From assembly GCA_022781985.1 (NCBI GenBank), contig JALESH010000037.1, forward strand, positions 1 to 64,000: a stretch of DNA of 64,000 nt, in the 5' to 3' direction. The notes under the pieces are model-generated. The model did no database searches and was not told the origin of the DNA. It worked only from the letters and a program-made list of their open reading frames with translations. The translations under genes were made by a program, and so were the position numbers. Below, piece after piece: positions 56,978 through 64,000 of this stretch. This DNA comes from Lachnospiraceae bacterium (GTDB taxonomy: Bacteria > Bacillota > Clostridia > Lachnospirales > Lachnospiraceae). The number at the start of each line of letters is the position of its first letter. Position 1 is the stretch's first letter.

Positions 56978-59560
56978 ATGAATATTTCAAAATTCACACA
57001 AAAGTCCATGCAGGCTGTGGAGCAGTGCGAAAAGCTTGCATATGAGTATGGGAATCAGGAAATCGAGCAGGAGCATCTGCTGTACAGCCTTCTGACAATA
57101 GAGGACAGCCTTATTCTGAAATTGATCGAGAAGATGGAGATCAACAGGGAGCATTTTCTGGATCGGTGCAGAAGGGCAGTAGAGAAGAGGGTCAAGGTTC
57201 AAGGGGGACAGGTGTATGTGGGGAAGGATCTGAATAAGGTGTTGATCAGTGCGGAGGATGAGGCTAAGCAACTGGGCGACGAATATGTGTCGGTGGAGCA
57301 TCTGTTTCTTTCCATGCTGAAGCATTCCAACAGGGAGATCAAAGAAATCTTCCGGGAATACGGAATCACCCGGGAAAGATTTCTGCAGGCCCTGTCTACG
57401 GTGAGGGGAAATCAGAGAGTGACCTCAGACAATCCGGAGGCTACCTATGACACCTTGGAAAAATATGGGCAGGAGCTGGTGGAGAAGGCCAGGAGCCAGA
57501 AGCTGGATCCGGTCATCGGAAGGGATAATGAGATCAGAAACATTATCCGTATCCTTTCCAGGAAGACAAAGAACAATCCGGTTCTGATCGGAGAGCCCGG
57601 AGTAGGCAAGACGGCCGTAGTGGAGGGGCTGGCACAGCGTATTGTCCGGGGGGATGTTCCGCAGGGGCTTAAGGATAAGAAAATATTTGCACTGGATATG
57701 GGAGCATTGGTAGCAGGAGCCAAATACAGGGGCGAGTTTGAGGAACGTCTGAAAGCGGTGCTGGAGGATGTGAAGAGCAGCGACGGGCAGATCATTCTGT
57801 TTATCGATGAGCTGCATACCATAGTAGGAGCCGGCAAGACGGACGGCGCCCTGGATGCCGGAAACATGCTCAAGCCCATGCTGGCAAGAGGGGAGCTGCA
57901 CTGCATCGGAGCCACCACCCTGGACGAGTACAGGCAGTATATTGAAAAGGATGCCGCCCTGGAGAGGAGGTTCCAGCCGGTTATGGTGGCGGAGCCTACA
58001 GTGGAGGATACGATTTCCATCCTGAGAGGCTTGAAGGAAAGATATGAGGTATATCACGGAGTTAAGATTATGGATACCGCGCTGGTCAGTGCGGCTGTCC
58101 TGTCCAACCGATATATTTCAGACCGCTTCCTGCCGGATAAGGCCATCGACCTGGTGGATGAGGCCTGTGCTCTGATCAAGACGGAGCTGGATTCTATGCC
58201 TACAGAGCTGGATGAGCTTCAGCGCAGGGTGATACAGATGGAGATCGAGGAGACAGCCTTAAAGAAGGAGGATGACAGGCTGAGCCTGGAAAGGCTGGCA
58301 GCCCTTCAGAAGGAGCTGGCAGAGCTGAAGGAAGAATTTAATAACAGAAAGGCTCAGTGGGATAATGAAAAGGCTTCCGTAGACAGACTCTCCAGGCTGA
58401 GAGAGCAGATAGATGCTGTCAACAGTGAGATACAGATCGCACAGACGGAGGGCAATCTGGAGAAAATGGCCGAGCTGAGCTACGGCAGGCTTCCCTCCTT
58501 AAAAAAGCAGCTGGAAATAGAAGAGGAGAAGTTGAAGAACCAGGATTTATCCCTGGTTCATGAGAGTGTGAGCGACGAGGAAATTGCCAGAATTGTCTCC
58601 AGGTGGACGGGAATCCCTATAGCAAAGCTGACAGAAAGCGAGAGGAATAAGACGTTGCATTTGGATGAGGAGCTGCATAGGCGGGTCATCGGCCAGGAGG
58701 AAGGGGTGACCAAGGTTACAGAAGCCATCATCCGCTCCAAGGCAGGCATCAAGGATCCCACCAAGCCCATCGGCTCCTTCCTGTTCCTGGGACCCACCGG
58801 AGTGGGAAAGACGGAGCTGGCCAAGGCTCTGGCAGCATCCCTGTTTGATGATGAGAGCAATATGGTGCGTATCGATATGAGTGAATATATGGAGAAATAC
58901 TCTGTCTCCAGATTGATCGGAGCGCCTCCCGGATATGTAGGCTATGAGGAGGGCGGGCAGCTCACAGAGGCAGTAAGGAGGAAGCCCTATTCGGTGGTTC
59001 TCTTCGATGAGATAGAAAAGGCTCATCCGGATGTCTTTAATGTGCTGCTGCAGGTACTGGATGACGGACGTGTTACCGACTCTCAGGGACGTACTGTGGA
59101 TTTCAAAAATACCATCCTTATCATGACCTCGAATATCGGTGCCGTCCATCTGCTGGAGGGTATCAGAGAGGACGGAAGCATCAGCCGGGAGGCTGAGAGA
59201 GCGGTGCTGGAAGAGCTGAGAGGCCATTTCAGGCCGGAATTTCTCAACAGGCTGGATGAAACCATTCTTTTCAAGCCTCTCACAAAGGACAATATCGGCG
59301 GTATCATAGGGCTGATCATGAAGGATCTTAACAGGCGGCTGGCAGACAGGGAGCTTACCATTGAGCTGGCACCGGAGGCTGAGCGGCTGATAGCAGAGCA
59401 GGCCTATGATCCGGTCTATGGAGCAAGGCCCCTGAAGCGGTATATTCAGAAGCATGTGGAGACTCTTGCGGCCAGACTGATACTGGGAGATCAGGTGGAG
59501 GCCAAGGATGTCATTGAGATCACGGTGGAAAATGGTGAATTGTCAGCCAAACGGAGATAA
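56978..59560 (+). CDS. clpB: ATP-dependent disaggregase ClpB
   Basis: Two Walker A motifs ([33 protein letters not shown]), N domain and middle coiled coil. The start is set to 56978. Confidence 0.95.
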   Translation: MNISKFTQKSMQAVEQCEKLAYEYGNQEIEQEHLLYSLLTIEDSLILKLIEKMEINREHFLDRCRRAVEKRVKVQGGQVYVGKDLNKVLISAEDEAKQLGDEYVSVEHLFLSMLKHSNREIKEIFREYGITRERFLQALSTVRGNQRVTSDNPEATYDTLEKYGQELVEKARSQKLDPVIGRDNEIRNIIRILSRKTKNNPVLIGEPGVGKTAVVEGLAQRIVRGDVPQGLKDKKIFALDMGALVAGAKYRGEFEERLKAVLEDVKSSDGQIILFIDELHTIVGAGKTDGALDAGNMLKPMLARGELHCIGATTLDEYRQYIEKDAALERRFQPVMVAEPTVEDTISILRGLKERYEVYHGVKIMDTALVSAAVLSNRYISDRFLPDKAIDLVDEACALIKTELDSMPTELDELQRRVIQMEIEETALKKEDDRLSLERLAALQKELAELKEEFNNRKAQWDNEKASVDRLSRLREQIDAVNSEIQIAQTEGNLEKMAELSYGRLPSLKKQLEIEEEKLKNQDLSLVHESVSDEEIARIVSRWTGIPIAKLTESERNKTLHLDEELHRRVIGQEEGVTKVTEAIIRSKAGIKDPTKPIGSFLFLGPTGVGKTELAKALAASLFDDESNMVRIDMSEYMEKYSVSRLIGAPPGYVGYEEGGQLTEAVRRKPYSVVLFDEIEKAHPDVFNVLLQVLDDGRVTDSQGRTVDFKNTILIMTSNIGAVHLLEGIREDGSISREAERAVLEELRGHFRPEFLNRLDETILFKPLTKDNIGGIIGLIMKDLNRRLADRELTIELAPEAERLIAEQAYDPVYGARPLKRYIQKHVETLAARLILGDQVEAKDVIEITVENGELSAKRR

Positions 59561-59640
59561 AAGCATTTGACATTGAAATGGTTTGGACTTAAACTGGAAT
59601 AAGGTTCTGAAGGAAGTCATATTGTAAAGGAGGAGATGGG

Positions 59641-59814
59641 ATGATACCCAGGGATCCGGTCATGCTGCTGAGCTTTGTGAATTTAAAATTAAGGGATTAT
59701 TACAGCAGCCTGGAAGCCATGTGTGAGGATATGGATGTGAACCCAGATGAGATAGAAAAAAAGCTGGCGGCCATAGACTACCGCTATGATGAAGAAAGGA
59801 ATCAGTTTGTCTGA
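59641..59814 (+). CDS. DUF4250-like small protein (57 aa; absent from the ORF track)
   Basis: MIPRDPVMLLSFVNLKLRDYYSSLEAMCEDMDVNPDEIEKKLAAIDYRYDEERNQFV; RBS AAAGGAGGAG. Confidence 0.8.
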   Translation: MIPRDPVMLLSFVNLKLRDYYSSLEAMCEDMDVNPDEIEKKLAAIDYRYDEERNQFV

Positions 59815-59818
59815 AGAT

Positions 59819-61339
59819 ATGATATTAAAAGTAATAATACAGCAGGAAAACAGAGAAGCAGAGCTGTCCCACCAACCTGGCAGGACAGCTCTCCAGACAA
59901 TGCGGGAAGGCGGGATTGCACTGCCTTCCCTTTGTGATGGAATGGGAAGATGCGGCAGATGTATGATACGCTTTCAGGGCGCGGCGCCTTTGCCCACACA
60001 GGCGGATCGGGCTGCACTGACACCGGTACAGCTAAGGGAGGGGTATCGTCTGGCCTGTACATGCCGTCCTGTGAAGGACTGTGTGATAGAGACGGCCTTT
60101 GATACCGGGCAGAGGATACAGACGGTGACGGCAAGCCATATAGGCAGAGCAGAACCGGCAGGAGAGATAGGGGACGAGAAGGAGACAGCTGTTGCTGTGG
60201 ATATCGGAACCACCACCATCGCCATGGAGTTGAGGGGAGGAAAGTCCGGGAGGGTGCTTGACACCTATACCTGTGTCAATCCCCAGAGTGCTTACGGAAC
60301 CGATGTGATCGCCAGGATACGGGCGGGTATGGAGGGACAGGGGGAGAAGCTGCAGAAGCTGGTACAGGGAGTGTTAAGGACAGGATTGAAGCAGTTCAGG
60401 GAGCTGGCGGAAAAGGAGAAGCTCTGTCAGCCGGAGCTTATGGTGATTTCCTGCAATACTACCATGGGCCATATTTTTATGGGCTATCCCCTGGAGAGCC
60501 TGGGACAGAGTCCCTTCCGGCCGGTGAATATCGGGTCGGTAAAAATGGAATGGGAAGGGCTGCAGACCTGTCTGGTGCCTGGAATCTCAGCCTTTGTAGG
60601 AGGAGACATCCTGTCGGGACTCTATGCCTGCGGCCTGTGCGGGAAAGAGAAGGAAGAGGCTGGCAAAGGAGGCTGGCTCTTTATCGACCTGGGAACCAAT
60701 GCGGAGATGGTCATGGGTGTGGAAGGCCGGCTGGCAGGTACGGCAGCAGCAGCAGGGCCGGCTTTTGAAGGAAGAGGCCGGGGAGGCGCCCTGGGAGCGG
60801 AACGTATCGCAGCCATAGCCGCTTTGCTGGAGCAGGGAATCATAGATGAGACGGGGCTGCTGCAGGAGCCGTATTTCCGGAACGGAGCGGAGGTGGAGCT
60901 GCCCCCGGATGGAGATAAAAAAGGGGCGGGAAAAAAGGTACGGATCACACAGGAGGATATCAGGGATATCCAGATGGCAAAGGGAGCCGTCCGAACGGGC
61001 ATTGACTTTATGGCAAGGGCCCTTACCGGCGGCAGCTATGAGCAGATCCGCCGGGTATATGTGGCCGGAGGACTGGGCTTTTATCTGGATAAAGGTGCTG
61101 CGGTGAGGATAGGGCTGATACCTGCCCGGCTGGAGTCAAGGCTGGAGACGGTGGGCAATACCTCCCTGGCCGGAGCAGCGCTGCTGGGAAGGGAGCTTTT
61201 GAAGGAGGGAAAATCCTCAGGCAGACAGGAAGCCGGTGTGCTGAAGGCGCTGGAGGACTATGCTGCCCGGGTGGAGGTATTTAACCTGGCAGAAAGTCCC
61301 GGATTTGAGGAAAGCTATATCAGCTATATGAATTTTTAA
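59819..61339 (+). CDS. RACo-like [2Fe-2S]/ASKHA corrinoid-activation-type protein
   Basis: LCDGMGRCGRCMIRF...RLACTC ferredoxin-type cysteines; AVDIGTTTIAMEL and FIDLGTNAEMVMG ASKHA motifs. Confidence 0.85.
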   Translation: MILKVIIQQENREAELSHQPGRTALQTMREGGIALPSLCDGMGRCGRCMIRFQGAAPLPTQADRAALTPVQLREGYRLACTCRPVKDCVIETAFDTGQRIQTVTASHIGRAEPAGEIGDEKETAVAVDIGTTTIAMELRGGKSGRVLDTYTCVNPQSAYGTDVIARIRAGMEGQGEKLQKLVQGVLRTGLKQFRELAEKEKLCQPELMVISCNTTMGHIFMGYPLESLGQSPFRPVNIGSVKMEWEGLQTCLVPGISAFVGGDILSGLYACGLCGKEKEEAGKGGWLFIDLGTNAEMVMGVEGRLAGTAAAAGPAFEGRGRGGALGAERIAAIAALLEQGIIDETGLLQEPYFRNGAEVELPPDGDKKGAGKKVRITQEDIRDIQMAKGAVRTGIDFMARALTGGSYEQIRRVYVAGGLGFYLDKGAAVRIGLIPARLESRLETVGNTSLAGAALLGRELLKEGKSSGRQEAGVLKALEDYAARVEVFNLAESPGFEESYISYMNF

Positions 61340-61412
61340 CCGGGCAGGGCCGGGTATTTTTGCGTTTGGATGGACAGCTATGTATGGAGTGAAAAATGGA
61401 GGAGAATAATTA

Positions 61413-62687
61413 ATGGTGAAATGGAAAAAGCGGATAGAGGGAAGGGAACTGAAGCTTTTCAGCCTGTTTTCCATGCTGCTGCTGGCGGTGGCCGCTCTTG
61501 CGTGGGAGCCTCCGGCAGGCCTGGCGGAGGGGATGAGACGGATCGTGGTTTCCAGGGATGCCCTGATTACCGACTATTTCGAGCTGGCAGGGTATGGCCC
61601 GGCTTTTCTGAATGCTGCGCTGGTCTGCGGCATAGGCATTCTTCTGGTCATCCTCTACCGGATTCCGTTTACAGGACTTACTATGGCCGCCCTGTTTATG
61701 AATGTGGGATTTGCCTTATGGGGAAAGAATCCCATCAATATCCTGCCTATGCTATTGGGTACCATGCTGTACGCCAGGGTACATAGATCCAAGATGAGCC
61801 GCTACATCTATACGGCACTGTTCGGTACCTGCCTGGCGCCGCTGATCACGGAGCTGGTGTTTCTGCTTCCCTTTGGGCAGATGATGAATATGGCGGCTGC
61901 AGTGGCAGTGGGGATCTTTATCGGTTTTGTACTGCCTCCTCTCTCCATGCATACGGCCTCCATGCATATGGGGTATAACCTGTTCAATGTGGGATTTTCG
62001 GGAGGGATTCTGGCATTTGCCATTGTGTGCGTGCTGCGTTCCTTTGGTATGGAGAGTGATACGGTTATGCTATGGAAATACGGTTCGGACAAGGGCATGG
62101 CCATAGGGCTGTATGTCTATTTCCTGCTGACCTTTTTGTTTGGATGCCTTGTCAGCGGAGGTGAGCTCAGGAAGCTGAGGAAGATCATGAGGCATCCGGG
62201 CCGGGCAGTGGCGGATTTTGCACTGATGGATGGGGCCGGCCCTACACTTATGAATATGGGAATCATAGGAATCATCTGCGAAACCTATATTCTGCTTGTA
62301 GGAGGGGATCTGTCCGGCCCGGTAGTGGGTTCCATTCTGGCTGTATTCGGTTTTTCCGCTTTCGGAGTTCATGCCAGGAACTATCTGCCGGTGCTGGTGG
62401 GGGTATACCTCTCCACTTTTCTGACAGTGTATACCCCTCAGAGTCCGGGGATTCAGCTGGCGGCAGTTTTCTCAGCCGGCCTGGCACCCATAGCGGGACA
62501 GTTCGGCATAGTTCCGGGTATGGTAGCTGGTTTTCTGAATGCTGTGGTTGTAGTGTGCACCAAGGATCTGTACGGAGGCCTCAACCTGTACAATAACGGT
62601 TTTGGTGCAGGCTGGGTGGCTATCGTTATGGTACCGGTGACAGAAAGCTTTATGAAGCAATTTAAAGAGAGGAAGAGGGAGGAATAG
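61413..62687 (+). CDS. DUF1576-like polytopic membrane protein
   Basis: About 10-12 TM segments; family recalled, not searched. Confidence 0.65.
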   Translation: MVKWKKRIEGRELKLFSLFSMLLLAVAALAWEPPAGLAEGMRRIVVSRDALITDYFELAGYGPAFLNAALVCGIGILLVILYRIPFTGLTMAALFMNVGFALWGKNPINILPMLLGTMLYARVHRSKMSRYIYTALFGTCLAPLITELVFLLPFGQMMNMAAAVAVGIFIGFVLPPLSMHTASMHMGYNLFNVGFSGGILAFAIVCVLRSFGMESDTVMLWKYGSDKGMAIGLYVYFLLTFLFGCLVSGGELRKLRKIMRHPGRAVADFALMDGAGPTLMNMGIIGIICETYILLVGGDLSGPVVGSILAVFGFSAFGVHARNYLPVLVGVYLSTFLTVYTPQSPGIQLAAVFSAGLAPIAGQFGIVPGMVAGFLNAVVVVCTKDLYGGLNLYNNGFGAGWVAIVMVPVTESFMKQFKERKREE

Positions 62688-63041
62688 ATGAGGCACGATG
62701 AGAAAAAGATTGTTAAAATCATAGAGGAGCTGACGGTGTATTTCTTTGCCCTTGGCGCCAATCAGATCCGGTCAGACATCAACAGGGACGGATGCAATAC
62801 GGTTATCCTGTTCCAGGCCAACTATAATCCGGAGTATGAGTCCAACCTGTACTATCTGGAGGAGTATCTGAACTGTCCGAAAAATGACGGGATCGAGGAT
62901 GTGTATTGGGAATTGGCCGGTTCGGGAGATCCGGGGGAAACCAGTCAGCTTCTGCTGATCGGTATGATGATCGATAAGGCTGAGATAAGGACGGCAGAGG
63001 GCTTCGTGTACCTGAAGCTGTACAGGGGAGGGCAGGAATAG
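62688..63041 (+). CDS. Conserved hypothetical protein
   Basis: 117-aa ORF abutting the DUF1576-like gene, no recognised motif. Confidence 0.6.
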   Translation: MRHDEKKIVKIIEELTVYFFALGANQIRSDINRDGCNTVILFQANYNPEYESNLYYLEEYLNCPKNDGIEDVYWELAGSGDPGETSQLLLIGMMIDKAEIRTAEGFVYLKLYRGGQE

Positions 63042-63109
63042 AATTTTGTGTTCCGTTTTTTCGCCGGCTCATATATTAGATCAAGAAATAATTTATCAGA
63101 GGGATAGAG

Positions 63110-63805
63110 TTGAAAAAAGGAATCCGTTATAAGACCTGTATGGCTCTTGGGCTGCTGGCAGCAACAGCCCTGCTGCATCTGCTGGTGGATAGGTATACCG
63201 GGGAATTGCCCGGGAGGGAGGCATTTGCAGCAGGAAAAACAAGAGCCGATGAAAAGAAGATAGCCTTAACCTTTGATGATGGCCCCCATCCCCACTATAC
63301 GGCACAGCTGCTGGACGGCCTGAAGGAGAGAGGGGTGCCGGCTACTTTTTTTGTCACCGGGGAGCATGCAGAGCTGCATCCTGAGGTAATCCGACGGATG
63401 CATGAGGAGGGCCATCTGATCGGCAACCACACCTACAGTCATATCCAGCTCAGTGAGAATAACAAGGAGGAATTTAAAAATCAGCTCATCAAAACCAATG
63501 AGATCATCAAAAATATTACCGGGGAGGAGGTACAGTATGTCCGCCCTCCCTATGGAACCTGGGATAAAAAATTTGAGAAGGAGCTGAATATGTTTCCTGT
63601 GCTCTGGACCATAGATCCCCTTGACTGGTGTTCTACGAATGTGGCAGGCATCCGGGAGAAGGTGGTCAGCAAGGCAAAGGAGAATGGGATCATCCTTATG
63701 CATGACTATTATCCCTCTACGATTACCGCTGCCCTGGAGGTTGTGGATGAGCTGGAGAAGCAGGGCTATGAGTTCGTGACCGTGGAGGAGATATTGTTTG
63801 ACTGA
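63110..63805 (+). CDS. Polysaccharide deacetylase (NodB domain)
   Basis: KIALTFDDGPHPHYTAQLLDGL; GNHTYSHIQL; RPPYGTWD. Possible TTG start. Confidence 0.93.
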   Translation: MKKGIRYKTCMALGLLAATALLHLLVDRYTGELPGREAFAAGKTRADEKKIALTFDDGPHPHYTAQLLDGLKERGVPATFFVTGEHAELHPEVIRRMHEEGHLIGNHTYSHIQLSENNKEEFKNQLIKTNEIIKNITGEEVQYVRPPYGTWDKKFEKELNMFPVLWTIDPLDWCSTNVAGIREKVVSKAKENGIILMHDYYPSTITAALEVVDELEKQGYEFVTVEEILFD

Positions 63806-63858
63806 TGTGTACTTATATTGAATTCGACGGATAAAAGAGACAGGATTGGATAAAAGCG

Positions 63859-64000
63859 ATGATATTGAAGAAGAGAATTCCAAAAGAGTTTTATAAATTG
63901 TTCCGCAGCTCCAACATGGAGGCCTATATGCTGCTCCTTGTGGCGATTTATGAAGAAAGCAGCGATGCCTGCACTGCTCTGGGACTGACTGTGGAGGAGG
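63859..64000 (+). CDS. 5' end of a gene cut by the window edge; possible JetA-like (Wadjet) protein
   Basis: MILKKRIPKEFYKLFRSSNMEAYMLLLVAIYEESSDACTALGLTVEE; resembles JetA N-termini from memory only. Confidence 0.35.
   Translation, partial: MILKKRIPKEFYKLFRSSNMEAYMLLLVAIYEESSDACTALGLTVEE

Overview
The window looks like one contiguous Lachnospiraceae-type (Clostridia) chromosome segment. The lineage is inferred from gene content; nothing was searched. In order it contains: an SLH-domain protein (left-truncated), apt, and relA/spoT; a type II fatty-acid synthesis operon (acpP-fabK-fabD-fabG-fabF-fabZ-accDA fusion-fabH-MarR/FabT-like); a SpoIID-like/peptidoglycan-binding protein; a GntR-ABC transporter operon (minus strand); a four-gene cassette of uncharacterised proteins (1172-aa protein, Hsp70/actin-fold-like protein, helical protein, membrane coiled-coil protein); a capsule locus (cpsBCD, Ig-like protein, class B sortase, LCP, small PKTG protein, sugar transferase, GTs, heparinase-like, wecC, flippase, polymerase, wecB, VanZ-like); an amino-acid ABC transporter with a structured leader; purine genes (purC, purF, purB, a PurF paralog with a degenerate glutaminase site, purA); LysR and HAD genes; tRNA-Leu(CAG); a FliD-like orphan; hcp with a divergent Crp/Fnr regulator; an IS630-like remnant fused to a group II intron 3' fragment; SDR; clpB with a CIRCE-like element; a DUF4250 small ORF; a RACo-like ASKHA/[2Fe-2S] protein; a DUF1576-like membrane protein; a polysaccharide deacetylase; and the first codons of a possible JetA (Wadjet) gene at the right edge. 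The strongest leads are the PurF paralog, the four-gene cassette, the nested terminator/promoter/RBS at 11912-11972, the sortase/PKTG module inside the capsule locus, and the truncated edge gene. No CRISPR array or rRNA was seen.
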